Shown here: piece after piece, positions 1 to 8,941 of the stretch | Numbering within the stretch: position 1 is the first letter of the stretch | How the letters are laid out: every line of letters begins with the position of its first letter | Assembly (NCBI GenBank): GCA_020631735.1 | Contig: CM036160.1 | Location: forward strand, 109,544,860-109,608,859 | DNA from: Saccharum officinarum | Lineage: Eukaryota > Streptophyta > Magnoliopsida > Poales > Poaceae | Reading direction: 5' to 3' | DNA length: 64,000 bases | Made by a program: the position numbers and the translations under genes | Notes under the pieces: generated by a model | The model's database searches: none | The model's input: only the letters and a program-made list of their open reading frames with translations | Told to the model about the DNA's origin: nothing

Positions 1-855
1 AATATCATCTTCTACCTTGGGCTGGAGGAGCTCCGGTCAGCCATGGTGGAACCTCGCCGGAGAGAAATAAGATGAGATGGGAACTCGATGAAACGGCGAT
101 GGATTCGCACAAACAGATATACCACGGTGTAGAGAACGACGAGGGCTACCTCTTGGTGGTGGTGGCTGACGTCGGGACGCGACGGTTTGGCCGGAAAAGC
201 TCGTCGGAAGTTCGCCGGAACGCAAGCTGTAGATGCAGAACTTCGGCGAGAGGTGGAGGGAGCTACGAGCGGCGGCTCGCGATAAGGGTTGTACTTCTGA
301 AACCAGGGCATCGAGGGCTACGCCGTCATATATATAGTCGTAGAGTTTGGAAACTTTTCGGATTTTCTTAATTTCGGGATTATTTTAATTCCGCGAATAA
401 AATAATTCCAGAAAATCTACAATTACTTTTTTGGCCGCGAAAAATAGCCCGGAGCTCAGAAAAATCACGGAAAAAATCCTGGAGACTCTTGGGGAGATAA
501 GGAACTCAACTAAATAGGTTTGGGCTCATGAAAAGATTGATGAAGAGATCAAGGAAAAAGATTAAGCTCACGGAAATTGAAATTTTAAATCCAGAAAATG
601 CCAAAAAAATTTCCGATGAGAAGTAAACGTCGTCCTATAGTATTTTGAAAATAATAGCACTCACCAACACCAAAGATAAGCATCACACAAACACCACATT
701 ATTAAATTAATATGAAAAAGTTTAAAACCACAATTTTCTATATTTAAATTAGCAGCAACTTAACTTATCTAATAAATTTATTCAAACATTGAAATCATTT
801 ATTTTATTTAGTGTTTTTCATGCACAATCCAAAATAGGAAATTTTGGGTGTGACA
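1..855 (-). mobile_element. LTR fragment, Ty3/gypsy-like, cut by the left window edge
   Basis: Read on the minus strand the segment starts with TGTCACACCC at 855, a typical start for long grass Ty3/gypsy LTRs, and runs leftward out of the window. A TATA-like run lies at 328-336. To its right the sequence changes abruptly to CACTA transposase-gene sequence, so 855/856 is an insertion junction. The 5-bp target duplication would be ATCAC (856-860), but its partner lies outside the window. No protein-coding part is visible, so solo LTR and full element cannot be told apart. Orientation is inferred from the TATA position and the terminal TG. Confidence 0.6.
328..336 (-). promoter_or_regulatory. 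TATA box of the left LTR
   Basis: An alternating TA run sits inside the minus-strand LTR, with GC-richer transcribed-type sequence downstream (lower coordinates). Its placement suits an LTR core promoter firing leftward. No other evidence is available. Confidence 0.4.
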
Positions 856-1119
856 ATCACCAACCATTGTCTCACCATGATGAATCCACACTGTGTAGTC
901 CGGAACAAATCCTCACATAACCAAGTGTGATTTGATCATACCCACATCTGCAAATGTCATACGATTCTTGCAATCTTTGCATGGACAAATGATTGTGTCC
1001 CTATTATATGTCAACGTTGATGCATGCTTCTGTGCGGCTTCAATAAATTTGTCCACCTCACCACAGAAACCTTCATCGATCCTTGACCAACCATACATCC
1101 AAGAGTTCCTGTACTCCAT
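856..1119 (-). pseudogene. CACTA transposase-associated domain exon, broken
   Basis: The minus-strand frame opens with MEYRNSWMYG and continues through GFCGEVDKFIEAA, CPCKDCKNR and MIKSHLVM. This is the transposase-associated N-terminal domain of plant CACTA proteins (Transpos_assoc family), with its Cys motif CPCKDC. A TGA at 913-915 interrupts the domain. Homologous sequence (GFVPDYTVWIHHGETMVGD) resumes in the same frame up to the LTR junction at 855. The stop is best explained as CGA to TGA in an original LVM-R-GF context. The gene therefore has both a nonsense codon and an insertion and cannot make transposase. Confidence 0.85.
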
Positions 1120-1171
1120 CTTTTAAAAATAAAACAACAACAACAAAATACATGAAATGAATCAAATTAAT

Positions 1172-1940
1172 ACATGAAACATACATGAAACTAGGGTAAT
1201 CTCCACTAAAATCAAGCAAGAGCGACTAAATAAAAGATGTTAGCTCATTTCTCTAACTAATGTACATTAATAACTTCAAAACTTGGGTTTAATTAGCTCT
1301 ATACAAAGCTCATTTCTCTATGCAAAGCTCTAATTTACTCACTAACAAACCATTAAAACTTGAATTAAAGGCTTGGAATAGCATTTTATTACCTTATACA
1401 ATTATTAGCAACAATTTTTAGTAATAATTTTTAGCAACAATTAATAGAAACAATTATTAGCAACAAGTTTTAGCAATAATTATAGCAACAATTGTTTATT
1501 TGAAAATTACTAGCAATAATTTTTTTGACAATTATTAGCAACAATGTATACTAGATGATTAAAATATAAAATTTCATGAACAACAATTAGCAACAATTAT
1601 TATTTTACCAACAACCTTTCATGCCAATCCCATTCCAATTTCATGAAACACAAATTACAAAATAAAAAAGGAAACCCTAGATCTAGAACAAGCTTCTCCA
1701 TATATGCATGAAACTAGTGTGCAATCTCCACTAAAATCAAGCAAGATCGACTAATTGAAGGTGCAAGCTCATCTCTCTAACGAATCTAAACTAATAGCTT
1801 GAAAACTATGCTCTAATTTGCTCCACACAAAGCTCAAGCACCATGGAAGAGAGAGAAAATAAAACTCCAATTTGCATGAAAACCAACCATTAAAACTTCA
1901 ATTAAAGGGTTGGAATAGCATTTTCTTACCTTCTACAAGT
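1172..1940. repeat. Direct duplication in the CACTA leader
   Basis: Two related blocks, about 1172-1400 and 1706-1940, share the order CATGAAACTAG, CTCCACTAAAATCAAGCAAG, AACCATTAAAACTT and GGAATAGCATTTT. They are separated by an AT-rich stretch (about 1400-1620) full of TAGCAACAATT-type repeats. This is a diverged internal duplication in the untranslated leader or first intron. No coding potential was seen. Confidence 0.6.
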
Positions 1941-2084
1941 TTCCCACCAAAGGAATTGAGCTCAAAACCTCCCCCCTTAGTAGAGCATTTTTTTGGGAGG
2001 AGCCCAAGGCCTCCCAACCTTTTTTTGCGAGATGAAGTGTGTGGCTCGAGGAGGAAGAAGGTGGGTGCAGCCACTTATACAACC

Positions 2085-2377
2085 GTCATTTGTAAGGGCG
2101 GTTCAATCACCAGCCCCCTTTACAAATCGATTTGTAAGGGCGGTTGGTGATTGAACCGCCCTTACAAATCGATTTGTAAGGGCGGTTGGTGATCCAACCG
2201 CCCTTAAAAATCATACCATTTGTAAGGGCGGTTGATATCACCAACCGCCCTTATTGAGGCATTTGTAAGGGCGGTTGAATTACTGGGCCCCGATCAGCCC
2301 ACTGTAAGGGGGTTCGTGATTGAACCGCCCCTACAGTAAAATAGGGCTGGCTCTTACAAATCATTTTTCACGTAGTG
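2085..2377 (-). repeat. CACTA terminal and subterminal repeat cluster
   Basis: About ten copies of TTTGTAAGGGCGGTT occur in both orientations, several forming perfect palindromes around ATCGAT. They end at the CACTA terminus at 2377. In characterised CACTA elements such subterminal motifs are transposase binding sites; that role here is inferred from position and repetition. Confidence 0.8.
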
Positions 2378-2545
2378 ACTGTTTCCAACGCATCCAGATT
2401 TTGAAAACTGTGCAGAAGAATTTCATCCCCATGAAACTCTCTCTACTACCATAAAACTCTTATTATCTCTCTCTTCATTAATATAGTGTCACATCAGCAT
2501 AATTAATATCCATGAAATTCTGATGAAACTTCATTGAGACCGCCC
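2378..2545. other. Short MITE-like remnant, unclassified
   Basis: AT-rich sequence between the CACTA terminus and a GC-rich block, with repeated CATGAAA/TGATGAAA words and no open frame. It may be the target into which the CACTA element inserted. No convincing terminal inverted repeat was found. Confidence 0.2.
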
Positions 2546-2577
2546 CTTATGCATGCATTTCTATTCGAGTCTTACCC

Positions 2578-2780
2578 TCGCGTGTGGGAAGAAAATTGTA
2601 TGGGCAATGGGAGCACCGTGCCGCTGGTGCGACCCCAGCGCGATGCGTGCCGCGTGGAAGCCCGTTCCATCGGACGGCAGCAGTAAACTGCTCGGCTCCG
2701 CACGGCGGACGGCTCGGCTTCGTGCACAGTAAACTGCTCGGCCTCATCGATTCCACATCGCAGATGGCTCGGCTCCGCGC
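2578..2780 (+). repeat. Left arm of outer inverted repeat
   Basis: This GC-rich block matches the reverse complement of 5390-5545. Shared words include GGGAGCACCGTGC, GGTGCGACCCC, CGTGGAAGCCCGTTCCAT, CGACGGCAGCAGTAAA and ATCGATTCCACATCGCA. The arms have diverged by substitutions and small indels. Long inverted ends of this size around 3 kb of mixed sequence suit a Mutator-like (Pack-MULE type) element, but no flanking target duplication could be matched. Old inverted duplication is the alternative. Confidence 0.6.
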
Positions 2781-2867
2781 GGCGGATGGCTTGGCTCCTC
2801 GAAGTCATATTGAAGTCGTGTTGAATAGGAGGACGGCCCAATAGATTGGTGCCTTGCCCTAGACGAG

Positions 2868-3029
2868 TTGCACGCCGCCGCTGCTTCCATGGATGAACCA
2901 GCAGCCTCCATGGATGACGTTGGAGGCCAAGAAGACATCAGAACAGTTGACCTCATGGAGGATTCTCGTGCACTAGAAATTGATGCTCTTGGTGATGGTC
3001 ATCAAGAAGACGAACAGCAGATAGCACAG
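2868..3029 (+). pseudogene. Exon-like segment, unknown gene fragment
   Basis: An open frame rich in acidic residues (ASMDDVGGQEDIRTVDL, then LGDGHQEDEQQIAQ) ends at a plausible 5' splice site, CACAG/GTTGGT at 3029/3030, followed by T-rich intron-like sequence. It lies just inside the left outer inverted repeat, where a captured gene fragment or a first exon of a FAR1/FRS-type transposase-derived protein would sit. The acidic leader vaguely resembles FAR1-related proteins, but no diagnostic motif is present. Function is unknown. Confidence 0.3.
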
Positions 3030-3378
3030 GTTGGTTATCTGTTTAGATCATTGTGCTTTTTTTGAAACAAATGCTTTCTATGTTGTTTGCTTTCCTATGG
3101 CTAAAAATACTGTTGGCGGATTTGTTGTGAGAGAAAAATACTGCTGGCTAGCAGAAAAAGTACTGCTCGGGCCCTGTTCGCTTATCTTATGAGCTTGTAG
3201 ACACAGGCTTCGGTTCATCAATAGTAGACCATGACGTTCTTATCACTGTCCTTGAGCTCTGGTTCTGCTTTTCAGTAATGCATAACTCATGGATACAGAA
3301 CTCTGATTCTGTTTTTCAAACTGGTTCAGTAATGCATAACTCTGATTAACTCAACTCCCTTTCAGAAAAATCGAGACA

Positions 3379-4503
3379 ACTTACCAAGGGCGATTTTTAT
3401 ATTTAACCCATTTTTTAATAAATATTTCAATATTAACCGCCCCAGAAAATAATTTGCATCCGTAGCCCTTTTTGGTCACGCCATGGGGAATGGCGCGACC
3501 AAAAAGTGCTACCGGATGCAAATTATTTTCTGGGGCCACATAGTCGCGCCACATGTGTTGGCGTGACGATACGGCACATTCGACGGCGTTTCCAACATGG
3601 AAAAGTTTGTCGCGCCACCCCTGTTGGCGTGACAGTATCTAGTCGCGCCACCGGGAATGGCGCGACGAGACTGAATTTTTGAAAAATCATAACTCTTCAA
3701 TACGACGTCGGATGAAGATGATTTTTATATGAAAATTGTAGCTCTCGATGAGATCTACAACTTTGTAGTTTTGAGTTTTTTGTTTGACGATGTTAAGATG
3801 CTCAAAAAAAATATATAAACTTTCAGCACCAAAATAATCGCGTATTAGTGATTGTTGCATTATGAAAATCATATTTTTTTTGAATGGATTCAAACAAAGA
3901 TATAATTTATATAAAAATTGTAGCTCTCAATGAGGTATACAACGTTGTAGTTCTGAGGTTTTACATTTAAGGTCGTTAAGACGCTACCTCAGAACTACAA
4001 CGTTGTATACCTCATTGAGAGCTACAATTTTTATATAAATTATATCTTTGTTTGAATCCATTTAAAAAAGATACGATTTTCATAATGCAACAATCACTAA
4101 TACGCGATTATTTTAGTGCTGAAAGTTTATATAATTTTTTAAGCATCTTAACGTCGTCAAACAAAAAACTCAAAACTACAAAGTTGTAGATCTCATCGAG
4201 AGCTACAATTTTCATATAAAAATCATCTTCATCCGACGTCGTATCGAAGAGTTATGATTTTTTAAAAATTCAGTCTCGTCGCGCCATTCCCGGTGGCGCG
4301 ACTAGACTTTTCCATGTCGGAAACGCCGTCGAATGTGTCGTATCTTGTCACGCCAACGCATGTGGCGCGACTATGTTATTTGGTCGCGCCATTGGGAATG
4401 GCGCGACCAAAAAGAGCTACGGATGCAAATTATTTTCTGAGGCGGTTAATATTGAAATATTTATTAAAAAAGGGGTTAAATATAAAAATCGTCCACTTAC
4501 CAA
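3379..4503. mobile_element. Foldback Mutator-like element with 9-bp target duplication
   Basis: The element 3388-4494 is almost entirely one inverted repeat. Each arm is about 550 bp and the loop near 3960-3985 is about 25 bp. It starts GGGCGATTTTTATATTTAA and ends with the complementary sequence. It is flanked by a perfect 9-bp direct repeat ACTTACCAA at 3379-3387 and 4495-4503. A 9-bp duplication and G-starting long inverted ends are hallmarks of the Mutator superfamily. The arms carry repeated GTGGCGCGAC words. There is no transposase, so it would depend on an autonomous MULE. Arm identity is high, with a few mismatches and small indels. Confidence 0.85.
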
Positions 4504-4543
4504 TGGATACTGAAAGTGTGCACCTGCACCATCAATTTAACAT

Positions 4544-4929
4544 GAGCATCTCCCAGAGTTTACCAAAATTCACTTGGCAAATATCGTGATTTAACAACTC
4601 GCTAAAATATATGGTAAGTGAAAAAATAGACTCTCTCCAATAGTTTGTCATTTGGACTTGGTAAAATAAGAAGAGGCCCGCTAAGCGAACGAAGAGCCCC
4701 GTTAAGAAACGAATAGCTCCGCTAAGAAACGAAGAGCCCCGTTTAAATTTGCACGTGAAGCCGGATGCGCGCTCGCGCTCAGCGCGCAAATATACGCGTG
4801 GAGGGGTGAGATTTGTCAAATTGCTAAAATTTGCCAAGTTGGTTGCCAAAATGTTAGAGCATAATTTTTTTCTGTTTTGCCAAAAATAAATAGATGCCAA
4901 GTTGATTTGGCAAACTCTTGGAGATGCTC
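4544..4929. mobile_element. MITE with GAGCATCTCC ends
   Basis: The 386-bp segment begins GAGCATCTCCCAGAGTTTACC and ends with the near-complement of it, GGCAAACTCTTGGAGATGCTC. The interior is short and non-coding, with a second pair of complementary TTTGCCAA words. This is the shape of a miniature inverted-repeat element. No clear target duplication was found, so the superfamily is left open. Confidence 0.65.
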
Positions 4930-5389
4930 TTACTAGTACACAGAACTATGGCTTCTTGAATCATTAGTCATTTAGTCAGTACATGAATCAGCAAGAGTGC
5001 CAGATGAAACATACCTCCAAATCCGTGGGATCTGTGGCGGCGGACGGCGAGGGCGCCCAGGCAGGTTCTCAGGTCGCCGAGATGACGGCACAGACCACTG
5101 CAGCTGCTCCCAATCCGCCGCCGCCACTCCCGTCTCCCTCTCCTCTCCCTGCCCGTCTGCGCAGGTGCCGCAGCAGACGCGCCTCGTCGAGCCGCACGTT
5201 GGTTGTTCGTGACCTCCCGGACACCGCGGGTACAGGCCGCACCATGCTCTGGCCCTACCCGCGCCGTGCTCTGGCCACGGCGACGGCGGAGTCAGACGAG
5301 ATTTGGGCCGCGATGTGAAGGCCGAACTGTCTGCGATGCGGAGCCAAATGATGTCGAGCTGATGGGGCCGAGCTGTCTGCGGATACGGA
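4930..5389. other. GC-rich stretch without recognised gene
   Basis: CG-rich sequence with proline- and arginine-rich open frames of the kind any GC-rich DNA gives. It lies between the MITE and the right outer inverted repeat. It may be captured gene DNA. No domain or splice pattern was recognised. Confidence 0.3.
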
Positions 5390-5545
5390 GCCGAGCCGTA
5401 TGCGATGTGGAATCGATCTGGCCACGCCCTTTACTGCTGCCGTCGGATGGAACGGGCTTCCACGCGGCAGCCATTGCGCTAGGGGTCGCACCAGCAGCAC
5501 GGTGCTCCCATCGCCCACACAATTTTTCTCCCGCGTGTGCGCTTG
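5390..5545 (-). repeat. Right arm of outer inverted repeat
   Basis: Reverse complement of the 2578-2780 block, sharing GGGAGCACCGTGC, CGTGGAAGCCCGTTCCAT and ATCGATTCCACATCGCA. The match fades near 5545 at CCCGCGTGTGCG. With the left arm it encloses the foldback MULE, the MITE and an exon-like segment, so those two insertions are probably younger than the inverted repeat. Confidence 0.6.
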
Positions 5546-5707
5546 TGCTTGCCGCTTGTCTTAATTTGCTCCATCAACGATCTTGGCTCATTGTCAATTC
5601 ACTACGGATCCCTCCCAGCGGAGCCACAGGTATGCCGGATATGCCCCGGCATACCTCAACCGGCAAGTTATTACTAGTATAATATACGTATTATATATCT
5701 GTATTTA

Positions 5708-7879
5708 TCTATACCTAATAATAAAGAGGCAAAATTTCTGCGTAAGATGTAAGTAAGACTCCTACTTAACTAAGATTACATGTAAGAATAGGTTGATACT
5801 AATCCAAATAGATCAAACTCCAACTCGCTTAAGAAACAGGGACAGTGATCGCCGAGTTAGTTACGGGAAAATACCAATAAAAGGTAACGGGCACAGAAAC
5901 AAAAGATAAAAATAATAGGAAGGAGCATGATGAGTTAGCTTGGTCACGTTTTAAACAAATCTTGTTTACTAATGCAGAGGCATATTGTAGCATGATATTA
6001 ACATATCCGTATATAATTCATTTGTTGCAATGCACCGACAATTTTTTTTCTATTAATATTTGTACCCTAATATGAGACAAAATTTCTCTCCAATAATTTT
6101 CTTTTGTGTCTCACCTTCCTCTAATTACCTGGGCAGCAGAGAGCATGTTTCACCCCCGCCTTTTTTTTTAACTTTCCACACTCATGCCCTCGATGTCTCG
6201 TAGGTGACATAGAATTCATGATCCATACATATATACGAGTTAAAACAACTCGTGTCTAAGCACAGTGTATACGGAGTCCGATTCCAATACGTATTGGATC
6301 ATCCCTACGTATCTCGTCTATAAGCCAGACTCATGACCCGCGCTTATATGAGTTAGAACAACTCAAATCTAACGATAATACAAAGTCCGATTTCTATATG
6401 TATATTGGGTCTTCTCACCCTAACTTTGATTTCTCTCCCCCTAATTTTAGTCCGGTGCCTTCTTCTTTATTAAAGAGACAAATTTTGTCTCCTTAATTTT
6501 TTGTCCGGCCCATCCATACGTATCCAACTCAACCTTCCGTATTCTTCTCCGTGTCCATTTGCATTACGTTTCGCTACGACTTGTTTCTATTTATCGTGCG
6601 TGTTTTGGCTCGCTAACGTCATCGAAGTCCGTAGGTATTTTCGATTTGTTATATCCGTCGGATCCATCGTAATCCTTGCTCCTCGATCTGACACGCACAA
6701 CTCCTAGGCTTTCTAGCCCGTTGCGTTGACAGCTCAAAGGAAAACTGTTGACCTGTTGTTGCCTCTGGCCAGCGTATCCAAAAGGCAAAAGTTGCGAGCT
6801 GTAGGATCAATCAAAGCAACTATACTATTGGACGAATTTCGCTACGTGCACACGATTGATTTGATAAATTTGGAATGTGTACAGGAGACACATACAGGAG
6901 ATATTTTTGTTGTCATTTGCATTCTATTTTGGTCTTGAAAAAATCTTTGGCTACAAAAAGGAAACAACATGGTTTTCTAACAATTATTTAGTCTACCGAT
7001 GTTTATGATGTTTTTTTAGGGGTGTTCTCAAAAGCGTGAATATTTCAGATCTAGATTTTTTGGCAATATGATCAGGAAAAAAAGAAGTATAGGTTAGTCA
7101 AATGGCCTATTCTCTGCCAGCCAAAAGACCAAGGTGGAATGTGAATTATGAATTTAGAGCTGCAAAATAGGTATCTGTTGAGTAAATGGTTGTTTAAGTT
7201 ATGTAATGAAGAAGACATGTGGTAGGATTTAATTAAACTAAAAACAAAAAAAGAGGTAAAATTTCTCTCCACTTATTATTTTGTCTGGTCATCCCTTAAC
7301 TAACTTCTAAATGTGGAAAAAGCACCTATAGTCCTTCTCTTTATAAAACTACTAGGAATCCTAATCTAATTAGATATCTCCGATTTATATAACTATTGCC
7401 AACTTTAATAAAATATTAAAATCAAATATTTTTGTGAATCTTTAAAAGAAGCCACGGAACATCATATCTAACTCCATCGACATCAAACAATATGAAAACT
7501 AAAGTTATGATATACTTATGAGTAAATATATACTTATGCCTTTAAACAAAAAAACATATCAAGATTTATATTTTAATTCAATACATAATAATAAGACAGT
7601 TGTCATACTATTGCCAATATTAACTTATATTATGAATTTCATGGTCATCATAAAATAAATTACAACTTTTAAATTTTATATAAAGGATAAAAAGTAAATA
7701 GATACGTCCTTATTTTTATTAGCAAGACTATTCGTTTGTGATTGGTGCAACAATCACGAACAACATCAAAAGTAGCACCTATTGTAGCCGTTGCAGCCGT
7801 GCAACAAGCTAAAGCGAACAAGTCGAGTATTTGATAGTTTTTATTATTTCCCGTTGCAACGCACGGACATATTTGCTAG
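5708..7879 (+). mobile_element. Non-autonomous Helitron
   Basis: The 5' end reads TCTATACCTAATAATAAAG right after an A. The 3' end reads CCCGTTGCAACGCACGG, then ACATATTTGCTAG, right before a T. This gives the TC start, CTAG end, a GC-rich 3' hairpin region about 12 bases before the end, and A/T insertion without target duplication, all classic for plant Helitrons and close to the grass consensus. No Rep/helicase frame exists in the 2172 bp, so it is non-autonomous. The interior is AT-rich with several repeats of AGACAAATTTTGTCTCC-type words that may be older Helitron pieces. No captured gene was recognised. Confidence 0.85.
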
Positions 7880-8004
7880 TATATAAAAAATATGGGCGGC
7901 AACTATTACCAACGGAGAAGCAGAGCCGTAGCTGAGGAAGCGGGCCAAGCCGAGACGCACGGGACGCATGGGAACGCGATCACCAGGAGTCGTCACTCGT
8001 CAGC

Positions 8005-8019
8005 AGTCAGCACCTTTTG
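8005..8019. repeat. Target site duplication of LINE, left copy
   Basis: AGTCAGCACCTTTTG is repeated exactly at 20858-20872 and brackets the LINE. Fifteen matching bases is a typical length for L1 integration. Confidence 0.95.
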
Positions 8020-8521
8020 TTTTTTTTCGAAAGATCCGTTACCGGCTTTCATTGGATTAAGACTAGAGCAGTTACAAATAACTAGTGGCACAAGACGGGC
8101 CAGTAGTTAAAGTTTTTGCGTAGGACTTGAAACCCCAGTCCCACGCCACCCCTAGGAAGCACAAGACAGTTTACATAAAAAACAAAAATACACACCTAAG
8201 GGGAGACATCCTAAAGAAGGGTCTCTGACGGCATATGCATTAGCTGTGGAGCAGGCATCGGTAGGATCTCGCCTAGCTCCCTATTCCCAGCAAATGCCCA
8301 AGTACGCGCTTCATCCTGGATCGAATGTAACAGCTGCTGTAGGCTTCTTGCTTCCCGCCTGAAGATGCGTCCGTTTCTTTCGCTCCAGATTTCCCAGATC
8401 ATCAGGATGACCATCGAGCTGACCCCCTGCCTCTTAGACATAGTCGTCTGAGCCACCAACTCAGTGAACCAGGTTTGCAAGTCTGTATCCTGTCTCCAGT
8501 TTTCAGGCATCAGCGATGGCG

Positions 8522-8526
8522 CCTGG
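8522..8526. repeat. 5-bp target duplication of Reina-like element, left
   Basis: CCTGG directly precedes the 5' LTR and is repeated at 13837-13841 directly after the 3' LTR. One copy belongs to the LINE ORF2 coding sequence. Confidence 0.95.
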
Positions 8527-8865
8527 TGTCACGGTTCGTTCGGTTGACAATCTGAAGCTGTCCAAGAGGAAGAGAAGGCCCAGTACCAAATATGGCGGCC
8601 CAGAATGGAGTAAGTGATCCAGCCCGCTGCGACGGGTCCTTGCGGTTTGGAGACACCGCTGTAACGGGTTGAATATAAAAGGGGGGCGGAAGTAAACTTG
8701 GCTTTGTCTTGGTTGTTGGCCGGAGTGTTGGCGGCGAGCTGCGGCTCGAGTTGGCCGGCGGCAACCATTACCATTGCTACCTGTTACTTGCCACTATTCG
8801 TGTTCTAAATCGAATCCTGTCGTCGTAGAGAAATCCTGTTGTTCCTCGTATCCACTTTCGTAACA
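8527..8865 (+). repeat. 5' LTR of Reina-like element
   Basis: A 339-bp direct repeat of 13498-13836, from TGTCACGG to CGTAACA. It contains a TATA box (8673-8680) and, near its start, the same bases that in the 3' LTR encode the end of the polyprotein. Confidence 0.97.
8673..8680 (+). promoter_or_regulatory. TATA box in 5' LTR of Reina-like element
   Basis: GAATATAAAAGGGG is a strong TATA context about 185 bp before the LTR end. It would drive rightward transcription of the gag-pol RNA. The same sequence occurs in the 3' LTR near 13644-13651. Confidence 0.75.
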
Positions 8866-8867
8866 TC

Positions 8868-8879
8868 TGGTATCAAAGC
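8868..8879 (+). other. Primer-binding site, initiator Met tRNA
   Basis: TGGTATCAAAGC begins two bases after the 5' LTR and matches the usual initiator methionine tRNA site TGGTATCAGAGC at 11 of 12 positions. This is the normal minus-strand primer of plant Ty3/gypsy elements. Confidence 0.9.
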
Positions 8880-8941
8880 TGGACGAGCAATCGAAGGGGA
8901 TCTCCGAGACCAATCGTCGCCTCCACGACGTCCACGGTTCG

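Larger units (their letters stand above)
856..2377 (-). mobile_element. CACTA (En/Spm) transposon, 5' part only
   Basis: On the minus strand the element begins at 2377 with CACTACGTG, followed by TTTGTAAG and a dense set of direct and inverted copies of TTTGTAAGGGCGGTT (2085-2377). This is the usual architecture of CACTA ends. About 1 kb of AT-rich leader follows, then the first coding exon of the transposase-associated domain protein at 1119. The element stops at 855, where an LTR is inserted, so the rest of the transposase gene and the 3' end lie outside the window or are lost. The 3-bp target duplication should read ACT (2378-2380); its partner is not visible. Confidence 0.85.

Noticed and set aside
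3687..4589. Short frames in the first foldback element
   Set aside because: AT-rich chance frames mirrored on the two arms, without known domains.
4983..5682. Open frames of 111 and 159 codons in GC-rich DNA
   Set aside because: Proline/arginine-rich low-complexity frames overlap an inverted-repeat arm, with no domain, and similar frames appear on both strands.
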